Source: Sparassis latifolia
Taxonomy: Eukaryota > Basidiomycota > Agaricomycetes > Polyporales > Sparassidaceae
Direction: 5' to 3'
Length of the DNA: 64,000 nt
Assembly: GCA_018466975.1 (NCBI GenBank)
Contig: CM031559.1
Coordinates: forward strand, 1,364,001-1,428,000
The position numbers were made by a program, and so were the translations under genes. How positions within the stretch are numbered: the first letter of the stretch is position 1; every line of letters starts with the position of its first letter. This document shows, piece after piece, positions 54,116 to 64,000 of this stretch. A model generated the notes under the pieces. That model made no database searches, was not told the origin of the DNA, and saw only the letters and a list, made by a program, of their open reading frames with translations.

Positions 54116-55263
54116 TCATCGTCGGGCTGTCCAGCGGGACAAGGGACTCGGGGTGCTGCGATTGATCTCTTTCAGTAAATCTGACCACCCGTGCAGGAAC
54201 TTATGATGTGAAAACTCCCACGTCTGCACATCGGTGGACGTGCGCTGTGCCCGGGGTGTCTACGAGGCCGTTGGTGAGCAGTAGTACACATGTGTTGGGC
54301 CACTCATGCAGTTGATTTTGTGAAAGCCATACATATTGAGTTGATGCACAAAACTTGAGAACTGTTGGCTGATTAGCGCTGCGTGGGGAGCAAGACATGG
54401 GCTCGAGGTGCTCACATTATTGTGCTTGAAGTGTGAGCCCAGGATTGAGCGGCTGAACTCGCCCACGTTGGACACCACAAACCTGCAGGCAAAGTTAATG
54501 CGACGGACATGGGAGGACCGGACAATAATAGCCACCTAGTACCTAGCTCCATCCACATAATGAATTGTGCTGACTTGGGGTCGTTGATCATCCTGTACGC
54601 GTGTTCGCGAGTCAGTAGGGACAGAGATGGCTGCGATGCATCACACGTACTGGTACAGCATGGTGACGAAATTGTTCGTACCAAGCGGCTTGCCGAGCAG
54701 CATGAGAGACATTGTGGATCCTGATGCTGACGTAGAGCTGAGCGGCTTGAGCTGGTCGTCCTCTCACCGCCACTGGTGCTGCTGTCCACGGGGCTGCCCT
54801 CTGGATCGAGCGCGTAGCCCATGTCGACATCCTTGTATGCCACGTGCTCGTATCACTCCTCCACGCTCGTCATGAGCAGGGTGGTGAAGCTGCATTTGCG
54901 GGGCACAGAGCGGTCCGAGGATGAAGAAGAGCGGCTGCTGGTCAGGTAGCGGGGCGCACCGTAGTCATACGCACGGTCATGATCTAGCGAGAACTGGAAG
55001 GGCTGGAGGTGTGCGTTGACGTGTTTGATGTTCCGTCGCAAGCCGGAAAGGTGGAGTATGAGCAGAATCAAGTCCACGTGGGGTCTGAGATGCAACGAGG
55101 GAGAAGAGTCTATTCCAGAGGTATGAGGTGGGTGGCCCAAAAGCGTAGCTAGGAAAATCTCTGTAGTCGCAATGATCGCTGGACAATGCGTCGGACTAAA
55201 ATCGCACTGCCCTAAGGAGAACGCTAAAATGCAGAAACGCAAGACTGCCCAGAAAACGCACAA
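54116..55263 (-). pseudogene. Heat-shock-factor (HSF)-type transcription factor, decayed
   Basis: The minus strand encodes an HSF DNA-binding domain in pieces: TNNFVTMLYQ, then MINDPKSAQFIMWMELGTR, then FVVSNVGEFSRSILGSHFKH, then SSFVHQLNMYGFHKIN, then TPRAQRTSTDVQTWEFSHHK and FL. GT-AG introns separate the first four. HSF-type proteins bind inverted GAA sites and regulate stress or development. Decay: an in-frame TGA upstream (MTSVEE then stop, about 54861), a frame change between YALDPEGSPVDSSTS and the domain, and no GT donor at the expected junction after HKIN. The region up to 55263 may hold the N-terminal part (APRYLTSSRSSSSSDRS). Confidence 0.75.
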
Positions 55264-55464
55264 AACGCAAGACTGCCCAAAGACGCACTAACTGGATGGG
55301 ATGGGAATGGGAAACGAGTCTTTTCGCAAGCGTACCTTCCGGGACGGTGGGTTCTCCTCCTCCCCTTTTTCCCTGCCATCATACTTAACTAGTTCTGACC
55401 TTTCCTGCCCTCCCGATACTGCCTGCATCTGCTTAACAATCGCTCTGCTGAATCACTGCCCATC
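55264..55464. other. Intergenic, promoter of the 55.6-kb gene
   Basis: About 200 bp between the HSF pseudogene and the upstream ORF; no gene seen. Confidence 0.35.
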
Positions 55465-55605
55465 ATGCCATATCTCGCAATCCCGTCCCCTCACGCTCCT
55501 ACTCATTCCGAGGGACCTTCCATCACCGAACCCACCCGAGCGCCTAATAAGGACCCGTCCATCTTGGAGGCATCTCCCATCCTAAACTCAATCTCCCATC
55601 CATGA
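55465..55605 (+). other. Upstream ORF overlapping the next start codon (ATGA)
   Basis: A 46-codon frame (MPYLAIPSPHAPTHSEGP...) ends at TGA 55603-55605, which overlaps the ATG at 55602 of the next gene as ATGA. This arrangement allows termination-reinitiation. It could also be a remnant of a longer 5' exon. Confidence 0.35.
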
Positions 55606-56311
55606 ATGCCAGCGTCATCCTTCACAAATACACCCTCGCAGAAGCTCTTCTTCGCATTGAGATCTTTACCGAGCCCTTCGATCCGATCCTGTGGAAAGCA
55701 TGGGCAGTCCGGATGCATGTCCTGCTGGTGAGGCCCCCATGAGCATATGATCCTTTGCTGTCTGACCCTCACATGACCCTGAGGTCCTTATGGTCCAAGC
55801 CCAGTCTGAAGCGGCCAGCGTGGGGATCATCCTACCCCTTCCGCACGATATCCCTGTCCTGGCCCAGGTGGAAATACACCTGGCAACAGCTCGCACTGTA
55901 GAAGGTGGTCGTCGGATGATACCCCAAATTGCGGATCACCTTCCTGCGGTCATTCCTCATGGTTTGACTGCTCGCATTCTGTATGACGACCCTGCTGTCC
56001 GCGAGGACTTTGGTTTAGGCCACCCACCGGATGGTCTCCCTGACATTGGTGCACGGTCGTCCTGTCCCTATTTTCCTGGAGTCGTGTTCCTCAGCTTTTT
56101 ATCGCCATCAGGAATCTTGCGCCTTCGGGTTGAGACATTGCGCAACGCGGCCCGCGAACTGTATGATGTCATGTGTGGAATCACTGGTAGACGCGAGCTG
56201 GCAGATGGTACTTTGAGACGGTTGCGGATCACAGTTGAGGAATTGGAAGTAGCGTTCGGGCTCGTAGTGTGCCCTCCTCCGATAACCAGCTTCCAACTGA
56301 TGTCGGACTAG
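55602..56311 (+). CDS. Uncharacterised protein, 217 aa, 2 exons
   Basis: Exons 55602-55727 and 55784-56311 join in frame (intron 56 bp, GTGAGG...GAG). The product starts MNASVILHKYTLAEALLRIE. It is a mixed hydrophilic protein with ILYDDPAVREDFGLGHPPDG in the middle and a helical C-terminal part (LRVETLRNAARELYDVMCGI). No known domain was recognised. It is the first of three same-strand genes (55.6-59.6 kb) that share Ser/Pro-rich and acidic composition. The clean join of two exons at consensus splice sites supports reality. Confidence 0.55.
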
Positions 56312-56768
56312 GGGTCAGTTTGTGTAGCACCCTGTAGTATCTCCAAAATGTGAGACCGCTTCCTGGATGTGATTCCCACCTCAGCGCGCTCTGTGTCCCT
56401 TCATCTCCTCAACACTTCAAATACTGACCGTCCTCGGTCAGGGTACTTGGGCCCCATACACAAGAACGATCCGCGGATACTACGCGACGCCAGACTGGGT
56501 GCGTGACATTGTCTAAGTCCGCCACTATACGAGATCCTCTCGGTCGGCGCTCCGCCACTTGATCCAGCACTCCGCGAGACTTCTTGGTCGGCGCTCCGCG
56601 GCACTGGCACTTCATCCGCCATTCCGCAGTACTGACTCTGGCGCCCGGTCTTCCGGCGCGAGTAGATGTTTGCGCGTAGCGCCCGCGATCTCATGTGTGG
56701 GTTCCGCGCACCCTCGGGTCAGTTGCCTGTAGTATAGCCCCCCCCCTTTTTCACGATTTCCCGCTGAA
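56312..56768. other. Intergenic within the three-gene cluster
   Basis: 450 bp, GC-rich with CGCTCCGC-like repeats and a C-run near 56740. No gene seen. Confidence 0.45.
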
Positions 56769-57957
56769 ATGGCTGAAGTCTCCACTGCTTGTATTATCAC
56801 AGAGTACGACCTCCGTGACGCCATGGCGCAAGTCCAAGGTCATCTCACTAAGGGAGATAGGTCCGCGCAAAACCAGGTGCAGCAGGTGTGGACTCATGCG
56901 CTGTCCGAGTTGGTGGTTCGTATTCCATCTTCTTCGCTGTCCGCCTTTGACCCCCTTTTTCCCATCAGGGTGTCCTGGAGGCTCGCTTCAAGACCCTCAC
57001 CGACTTCGGGGAGTTGGATTTCGATCCCCGGAAGATCGACGCGATTCGCACAGTGTTCGTGGATGTGATCGTTCACGCCCACGTGCAGTCATTTCCCAGT
57101 GCCCTCCTTCCGGAGCCTTCGCAAGATGAGATCAATGCCGCCATGGAGCGGCTCGTGCTGGGCCGTGATTATTTCACCGAGGTTGAGCGTCGTGCTGTGC
57201 CACCTCCATTGATCCACATTCCCGCTTGTGATGCCTGTCAGATCGCCGAGGTGGATTGCGAGTTTGGCACCTCCGCGCGAGGATCCTGCACCAGATGTCA
57301 GGCATGGAGGTGCAGGTGCACGTATGCGAAGCAGAGGGTGAAATCCCAAGGTGCGTCCAAGCCGATATCTCCTGGATCACGCTTTCACTAATTCCTCCCC
57401 CACTAGCAATGTCCACCCACACTGCGGGATCACCAGGACCGCAGACGAAGTGATCCCGTGGCAAGATGGCTACCGCCTCGGGAGCCCGTCATGTGGCAGA
57501 ATCGTCATCTGTGGAGGACGCAGGTCCTGTCAGAGGCCGCGTCCCGTATGTCGACGTACCACCCATGCCTCGCCCTCACTGCGATGCGCTCATTCGCGAG
57601 TTGCAGAAGGACCTACTGCAAGACCTCGAGGCTTGCATTACGAGTTTGGAGGAGGAACAAGAGCACCTGAAGCAGGACAACAACAAGGTGACCGCCCTTC
57701 TGAACAAACTTCGTGGTGCTCCCACATCTGCCGCCGATGCTGACGACCTCGCCACCCACGTCAACGGCTTCGACACTGCATTGTACTACATCCGCCAGAA
57801 GCAGGATCGGATGGCTGCCGACTTCGTGACTATGGCGAACGCACTCCGCGGAGCCGGGGTGACCGTCCCCACTTTGTATGCAGAACAGCCTGACTCAGAT
57901 GCAAACAACGAGGTTCCGGCTGGGTCGGAAGAGAACGACGATGATGAAGAGGTGTAG
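56769..57957 (+). CDS. Zinc-cluster-like protein of unknown function, 3 exons, with an in-frame TGA
   Basis: Exons 56769-56912, 56969-57350 and 57407-57957 keep one frame. The centre has CDACQIAEVDC...CTRCQAWRCRC, spacing C-x2-C-x6-C-x9-C-x2-C-x6-C, which fits a Zn(2)Cys(6) binuclear cluster of fungal transcription factors. The N-terminal half is helical. The C-terminal part has a coiled coil (LLQDLEACITSLEEEQEHLK) and an acidic tail (GSEENDDDEEV). A TGA at 57452-57454 (PGPQTK then stop) interrupts the frame, which then stays open for another 168 codons. Either the protein ends there or this is a nonsense change of the CGA-to-TGA type seen elsewhere in the window. The zinc cluster lies before the stop. 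Confidence 0.6.
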
Positions 57958-58209
57958 ATACTGCATTCGCATAATGTCACCGCTTGTATTACTATTATTC
58001 CTGGCCTCTGAGCTGCCCAGATATTGTCCCCGCCCCACACTCGATAGAATTGCGAATATTTCTGGGGGGGGGGTGCGCGATCAGCACGACGGGGCGCTTC
58101 TACCCACATTCTTGTGCCTATACAGATTCCGGGCCTCCTGGGAATGTCGGCCACATGTGTTCCTTTTCAGCCCTTCAACCTTATCTCCCAAAACTCCTCC
58201 ACCCACACC
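57958..58209. other. Intergenic within the three-gene cluster
   Basis: 250 bp with a G-run; no gene seen. Confidence 0.4.
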
Positions 58210-59632
58210 ATGTCGGAATTCGCTGGCCTGCAAATGAAAGACTATGCAGTGTTCATCATGGAGCTCGTCGCAGCGATGAAGGTCCCATGCACGCGGGATC
58301 ACGGATGGGCTGAGGGTCTGAGGGATCGCATTGTACGTCACCATCCCTCTCCAGTATTCAAGGGTTAAGCTATGGTGGATTCCGGATATGCAGGAGCGCG
58401 CGCGGGCCATGCACGCGCATTTAACCGCAGAGGGGTTCAAGGTCCCCCTTACACTCGAAAGCTGCACCGAAATTGAAGATGCATTGGCTGCGTACAAGTC
58501 CCTCATGGCGCCCCTGCCTGCGTCATCTATGTCCAAGAAAGAGGGGAAGAAGGTAATCCACCCGTGACCTGTCGCTCCGCCTGCTCCAAAGATCGCAACT
58601 TCGGGTACTCGCAGCATGCAAAGTACCAAGCCTGCGATCACATCGCCCCTCCCACGGCCTGCGTTGACCATGTCCGCTTCCCAACCGATGCATCTCGCTT
58701 TGAACTGCAAGACGGGGAGTGCAGGTTCGATCGATCGTGGATCCGTCATTTCGTCTGCCGTCATCGTCGGTACAGCTCCTGTTGCACCATCCGCGCAGAG
58801 TCACCACCCATCTCCACTGCCGATCGGATCGATCGATCGTGAGGAGCGTCCAGTGAAGCGTCGCGCCACCTCTCCGCCAACTGATCCGATGATGATTGAT
58901 GACCCGGCGCCGATCCGCGCAGCGTCGTCCATGCCTCCCCCTCAACTTCAGATGAGTGCGCCCTCGCGCTCGCAATCCGTTGCGGCCGACACGATGGACG
59001 ACAGGTACTCCCATCCCGTGCTGCATGTTACCGCCATGCTTCCCAGACGCCTGTCTGACCGCTCCATCAGTTGCCAGATGTCTGCGCGGTCCTTGCGCAT
59101 CGCGCCATCTCCCATCGAGCACACCAGATTGCAGGGAAGTCACGGTAGTCCAAGTGTCCCTGCCATATCTCTTGACGACCCACCACACCACGCGACTTTC
59201 CATTCGTATTTCGCGGACGTTCTCCTGGCCAAGTTCCGTTCGCTGCAGCCGACCGAGCAGATCGCGACACTCGAGTCCGCGCTTAGGCGTAACTGGCAAT
59301 GCACATGGGCACTTGAGGATAGCCAACATACGATGCGCTCGCAGCTCGATGCCATCATGGGTGCACTCGGCGGCGACCCCACTCTCTTCGGCACTCGCTT
59401 CGGTGTCCTCGCCACTCACGTCGACATGGTTCCTGCCCATCACCATGAGGTGATGCAGGGATTGCTCGAGTTGGAGAAATGCGTCAGGGATTTGGAGGGG
59501 TCGGATGACGAGTTTCCCTCTGAGGAGGAAGATGAGGTCGTTCATAGCATATCGACAGGCGCGGAAGGGGATGAACATATTGATTTTGATGGGGAAGGGG
59601 ATGAACATATTGATTTTGATGGGGAAGATTAG
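58210..59632 (+). CDS. Uncharacterised Ser/Pro-rich protein with acidic repeated tail
   Basis: Exon 1 starts at ATG 58210 (MSEFAGLQMKDYAVFIMELV) and ends at about 58333 before a GTACGT donor. The second exon starts at 58391 (ERARAMHAHLTAEGFKVPLT). After KKEGKK the frame meets a TGA at 58565-58567. A 39-nt GTAATC...AAAG intron (58554-58592) would remove it in frame, or it is a nonsense change. The remaining 340 codons are Ser/Pro/Ala-rich, then helical (ALRRNWQCTWALEDSQHTMR onward). The tail repeats EGDEHIDFDGE twice from a 30-bp tandem repeat at 59569-59628. No known domain was recognised. It ends about 230 bp from the 3' end of the Gypsy pol on the other strand. Confidence 0.5.
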
Positions 59633-59859
59633 GAGATGCGACGCGAAGGATGGGAGATGCGAAGCGAAGGGGATCGTTGGTCCGGGTGTTTGCGGTAGTG
59701 TACGATAGCATTGTGGGGTCCCGCGCAACTCTGTTCTGTTATTATGACTTGTACAATATTCATGGTGTCGGAATGCAGTATTCTCAATAGGAATGTCATG
59801 ATCAATTAAACAAAGATTAAAATTTTTGTCCAAACAGCTGGAACGGGTACATGTTGACG
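59633..59859. other. Short gap between cluster and Gypsy pol
   Basis: About 230 bp. A 3' LTR of the Gypsy element would be expected here or beyond, but no LTR-like ends were recognised. Confidence 0.35.
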
Positions 59860-62800
59860 TCAAACCTCGTCATCCGATCCAGCAGCGCTGTCCGTCTCAT
59901 CGGCGTTGGACAACGGGGTGAAGTGAAGATCGACACGAGATCGGTACTTGTAAGGAACAATGCGGAAAGCTGCAAAACATAGCTGAGATACTGCACCGTC
60001 CGGTTCCGCAAGGATGTACGATCCCCCCTCGGTTCGTCGAACAACTACCATGGGTCCCAAGTAACGCGGCTTCATCTTGCGGTTGAGCTCCATATTAATT
60101 CGAGAATTTTGAACCAGGACTATATCGCCCGGCTTGAAGTCGTAAGACTTGATCGTCGCATGAAACTCTTGTGCAAACTGCTCCATCAACTTGTACCTTG
60201 CTCGGATGACACGCTCACGTACTTCCTCCAAGTCCTCTTCCCGCTTTTGTAACCGACGAGCCCGGTGTGCCAAAAGTTCAATCTGGGTCATCTGTACACC
60301 CTCATATGGAACCAGGTACGTCGCTTCTGCGATGTCAAAGGGGAACAATGGTTCGGTCCCATGTGCCATGTAATATGGGGAGTATCCTGTAGATCGCTGA
60401 ATTGTGATGCGCTCTGCCCAGAAAACTGCGGGCATGACTGTAGGCCACTTCCGCTCGTCTCCCAGACACGTTTTCATTGCAGCCTCGCGCACATCCAGAT
60501 GTCAGTGTTCCACAAGCCCATTTGCCTGGGAGTTGTATGGGGAAATTCGGATATGATGAATCTTGTATTGCTGAGCCAAATAGTCTAGTGCCTGGACAAA
60601 AGCAGAGCCGTTATCGGTGACAATTTCCGCGACTGCCCCCCAGCGACAAAGGATTTCTTCAAAGATGAATGCGCCAAGGGTCCACCCATTCTCCTGTTGG
60701 AGCATTCACCATTCGGGATATGATGTAAGTGAGCAGCGCGCTTGTACGATATATCGGTACCCTCCTGCCTGCGGCATGAGCATCGTGTCCATGTGCGCCT
60801 TGTGAAAGAGTGTGGAAGGAAGCACAACCGTTGGTGGAATGTGCACCTTCATCATCTGGCAGACCTGGCATTCGTGGCATGTGCCCATGTACCATCGTAC
60901 ATCCTGGTCTAAGAGTGGCCACCAAAAGCGTTCCAGCAAGCGTGTCCGCACCGTGAAAATTCCCTTATGGCCGAGGTCATCATGCGCCTGTCGGATAAGC
61001 ATGTAGCGTCTTTCCTCATCGACAAATAGTTTGTGCCTGCCGCTCGGGTCCTTTTGCCAGAGGTTCCCATCCCTGAGGAAGAAGTCCGATGCATATCTGA
61101 GGAATTGACGGTGTTCTTTTATTGGCACACTCATAGCAACCTCGGGATCACGTAGGAAATCGCGGACTTTGAGAACGCGTGCATTCGTAGCCATGGCCTT
61201 TGTTGTTCGCGGAATCTCGACGTCTTCTGGGGCCGAGGTGTAGACTGCGACATCTGGTGTCCTAGCACTCAAGCCAGTCAAGACAGTCCCCGGAGCACAG
61301 GCGCGCCATCCTTCACACATTATCCCAGAATTTGCGGCATCAATAGTGAAGGCGTTAGCTTCGTCTAACCACTGCTCGAAGTCATCGTCCTCCTCGGGGT
61401 CTTCGTTTGTGCGGGGGCGACGTGATAAACTGTCAGCCCCAGTGTGGCGTGAACCTGGTACGTGTACGAGGCGGAAGTCAAATAGTAGGATACCAGCGAT
61501 CCAACGGTTGATTGTAGCATTGGGTTGGATGTCAGGGTTATTTAGCATTCCTTTGATGTATTTCACGTCGACTTCTATGACCAGGTTTGTGACCCCAATG
61601 ACGTAGATCCGAACCGTGCGGAGAGCGCGAAAGAGACCATACAATTCGACCTTCGCTTGTGAGTATCGCGACTCGCGCTCGTTCCAAGTGATGGATCCGA
61701 AACGGTTTGGGCGTCGCTTCCCATCTTCGCCAAGTTGGAACAGGACAAAACCGACAGCAATGTTTGATGAGTTGATCGCGAGGATAACGATGCGCAACGA
61801 TGCATAATCAATGGGAACCAATGCCCCACAGGACTGTACAGCCTGTTTTATCTGCACCATGGCTGCGTCCTCCTCATCGCCCCAACTGAACTCTGTCTCG
61901 TTACGCGTCAGGGTAGTCAGAGGCCACGCCATCTTTGCATAATCTTTGATAAAGACCCGAACGAGACCGCAGGTCCCAAGAAATCCACGGACTTCTGTGA
62001 CAGTCGTGCATGCCGGCCAATCGACAATCTTCTGTATACGAGATGGCAAGGGCCACCCACCTTCATAGTTGTACAACCCGCCAAGGTATTCAAGTTCCGG
62101 TCCGCAGATGTTGCATTTTTTTCCCGACAGTGTCGCACTGGCCATCTCCAGACAATGAATCACGCGGTTGACGTTCTCTGCATGCTCCCAGATGAAGCGA
62201 CGTATTCCGGAGTTCTGGGGGATGACTTCGTATCCTCCGTCAGACGTCTCGTATCGCGTTGTCCCATTCTTTACAGGGACATCGTCGATGTAGGGAATCG
62301 TGACATGTGGTATCTCATCTTGTAAAATGAAGGTCACATCGCCATGCATGATCTGGACTGAGTTGGTATACCCCATCGGAATGGTGGTCAGGCGGAGTGC
62401 TCCGAGCGGGCTCTGGAAGGTCATCAGGTCACGGGAGTCTGGGTGAAGAGTCCTTTGGTCGAACGTGATGAACAGGTCGAAGCTCGCATAGCAAGAGCAT
62501 CCACCGAACACCTCCGCTATATCCTCAATCTGCGGCGATGCTGCCGAATCTCAAATCACAATGGCATTTAGTGGCTGGAGATCATGTACCAAATGTAGTG
62601 ACTTCCCATCCTTCTTCAGGACGCAGAACCAGCGTGATCGGTAGGATGAGTTCGATGGCTCGTATACACCTGATGCAATTTTATCACGAATAACTTGAAT
62701 AACTTGCTCGCGGATTTCCGGCGGAATAGGAATGTTGCGCAATGCCCAAGGGACATGCTGCTGATAGGGAATTCGGATCGGTTCGAAATATTCGTCGCTA

Positions 62801-63549
62801 AATTTCCCTTTTTCGGACTCATCCCAGGCAAACACTTGCTCATGGAGATAGAGGATGTGATTGAACAGCTTCACCTCCTCCCAGAGAAACCCGTCACTGT
62901 TGATATTAAGGTCCCGCCATCATTCCTCTGTATAATGTGATCCGCCGACGAAGTCTGGTGGGTAAAAGGGGAGTGATGGGAGATTCTTCATGGGGTCGTG
63001 GGAAACGTGCCGCATGATCCAGAACTCATCCGCCAGTATTCCTGGAACAGGCTTGACACGCTTGTCAACCTTTTTATATCCATAACCATGGACTACGGCC
63101 TCGTGCTCTATCTGGAATGCGCCAGGGGCCACCGCAGGTGTGGTGACACCGCTGGCCGCTCCGATACTGCAAAAAGATGAGGAAAGGGTATAAAGAACGC
63201 GGGGCTCTTCGATTTGCAATGAAACGATCTGAGGAAATAATTCTTCAGAGGAAGAGAGGGAGGAAACCGAAGCCGCAAAGGACGAGAGAGAGGGAAACGA
63301 ATTCATAGAGGAAGAGAGAGAGGAGAACGCAGCCATAGAGGAAGAGAGAGAGGAAACCGAAGACGCTGATTCTGGAATATGGGGAACTCTACCATCCATG
63401 AGGGACTGCTCCCCGACGTGTCCTGTCATTTTAAGGGTATCGCTAGCACGCTGGTGCCTGTTCATTGTGGACCCTCCTCGGATCAAGCCCGACTCCTCGA
63501 GTCTTGAAAACCCATTCCTGGAAGTGGCGTCGGCCGTGGCCTTGGGCAA
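59860..63549 (-). pseudogene. Ty3/Gypsy pol (linker, RT, RNase H, integrase), one frame broken by TGA codons
   Basis: All pieces lie in a single minus-strand frame. From high to low coordinate: a Ser-rich linker with SLSSS repeats (63549-62923), the RT N-part with VPWALRNIPIPPEIREQVIQ and CVLKKDGKSL, then RT with TTIPMGYTNSVQIMHGD and the catalytic YIDD (62240-62300). RNase H follows with LAINSSNIAVGFVLFQL, then the H2C2 zinc finger (HDDLGHKG..CHECQVC) and the integrase with VTDNGSAFVQALDYLAQQYK and YNSQANGLVEH, ending YLGPMVVVRRTEGGSYILAE. In-frame TGA codons stand at 62920-62922, 62551-62553, 60706-60708 and 60502-60504; relatives have Arg at the last three. No frameshift was found in 3.7 kb. 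The family is the agaricomycete type. Confidence 0.9.
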
Positions 63550-64000
63550 CGCTCATGAGTGGGAAGCGTGACTACTTGATGCGTGTTAGGGTCGCGCAAA
63601 GTAATGTGTTGCTCGCCATTGGTAAAGTCGAATGTTTTGCATGCTGTCAAGGTAAAGAACGGCTGGCCCAAGAGTACCTCGAATGGGGCATCATTTAGAA
63701 CATGGGCCTGAAGATACAGCTCCATCTCACCGCACCCAAATTGAATGTTAGCGAGGCGACCGAGCATCTGGTTGATACCCATGTTAGCTGCTTCCATGTT
63801 GAGTGTTTTCTCGGACTGCAGCGTGGACCCGATGTGTTCCCAGATGTCCCGTCGCATTGCGATGATCTGTGAGCCTTGGTCAAGGATACATTCCGCTGAT
63901 TCCTTGCCTTCAACCAGGGCGTCAATTGCTCGCAATGGAAGAGAATTGTCAGCCACCACGAGTGGTCCGCCGCCGTCGCTCACGTCCACTAAGAGAGCCT
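63483..64000 (-). CDS. Gypsy aspartic protease region (partial, runs off the right edge)
   Basis: The frame encodes a retropepsin-like domain: ECILDQGSQIIAMRRDIWE, with DQGS as the active-site motif usual in agaricomycete Gypsy, then LEVLLGQPFF-like APFEVLLGQPFFTLTACKTF. It continues beyond base 64000 toward gag. It is one register off from the downstream pol frame, with the change between 63483 and 63549, so one indel or a translational frameshift separates protease and RT. Confidence 0.82.
   Translation of the reverse strand, partial: ALLVDVSDGGGPLVVADNSLPLRAIDALVEGKESAECILDQGSQIIAMRRDIWEHIGSTLQSEKTLNMEAANMGINQMLGRLANIQFGCGEMELYLQAHVLNDAPFEVLLGQPFFTLTACKTFDFTNGEQHITLRDPNTHQVVTLPTHERCPRPRPTPLPGMGFQDSRSRA

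Noticed and set aside
58523..59863. 446-codon minus-strand frame
   Set aside because: Antisense to the Ser/Pro-rich 58.2-kb gene; no domain, Arg/His-rich shadow composition.
63230..63370. GAGGAAGAGAGAG repeats as a separate satellite
   Set aside because: It encodes the SLSSS repeats of the Gypsy protease-RT linker.

Overview
The window reads as nuclear DNA of a mushroom-forming basidiomycete (Agaricomycetes, most like a wood-decay lineage). Evidence: coding exons broken by many 47-65 bp GT-AG introns (two GC-AG), a class I hydrophobin with the eight-cysteine pattern, a CPL1-like secreted cysteine-rich protein, a DUF6534-type seven-helix membrane gene, and lineage-typical transposons (Plavaka, agaricomycete Ty3/Gypsy with a DQGS protease motif, Ty1/Copia). 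No tRNA, rRNA or CRISPR array was seen.

Layout. 0-10 kb: the tail of an unknown gene, an 852-bp non-autonomous DNA element with an 8-bp target duplication, an intact stand-alone HyuB (5-oxoprolinase B-domain) gene in ten exons, then a 4-kb zone made of two diverged, decayed copies of one unknown minus-strand locus. 10-20.4 kb: a hydrophobin gene; a 7-kb block (10773-17795) bounded by 18-bp inverted repeats and studded with copies of GGACTGTAAAT, holding three intact genes (a GEN1/Rad2-like nuclease with three SUMO-interaction-like motifs, a tyrosine recombinase, and a SAP-domain protein divergent from it); and a CPL1-like secreted protein gene. 21.3-32.8 kb: a Plavaka-type transposon (transposase plus divergent companion gene), decayed by nonsense and indel mutations and split by a full-length 5.85-kb Copia element whose 373-bp LTRs look identical and which carries a 5-bp target duplication. 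33-42 kb: mostly gene-poor, with one RING-finger gene (37.96-39.5 kb). 42.5-47.7 kb: two housekeeping genes, a long CAMK-like protein kinase and a synaptobrevin (v-SNARE) with 8- and 16-nt micro-exons. 48-55.3 kb: AT-richer, decayed DNA with a DUF6534 pseudogene, hAT remnants and a heat-shock-factor-type pseudogene. 55.4-59.6 kb: three co-directional genes of unknown function, one with a zinc-cluster motif. 59.8-64 kb: a Gypsy element on the minus strand, running off the window, whose pol frame is broken by four in-frame TGA codons, at least three of them at positions where the family has arginine.

How parts relate. The housekeeping genes look intact; most of the rest is layered transposable-element history. 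The old elements (Gypsy, Plavaka) carry CGA-to-TGA type nonsense changes, while the young Copia has only two single-base frame breaks, both in A runs. The most interesting unit is the 10.8-17.8 kb block: nuclease + tyrosine recombinase + DNA-binding SAP protein between inverted repeats could be an undescribed recombinase-based mobile element, although no target-site duplication is visible and the recombinase has His where its family has the second catalytic Arg.
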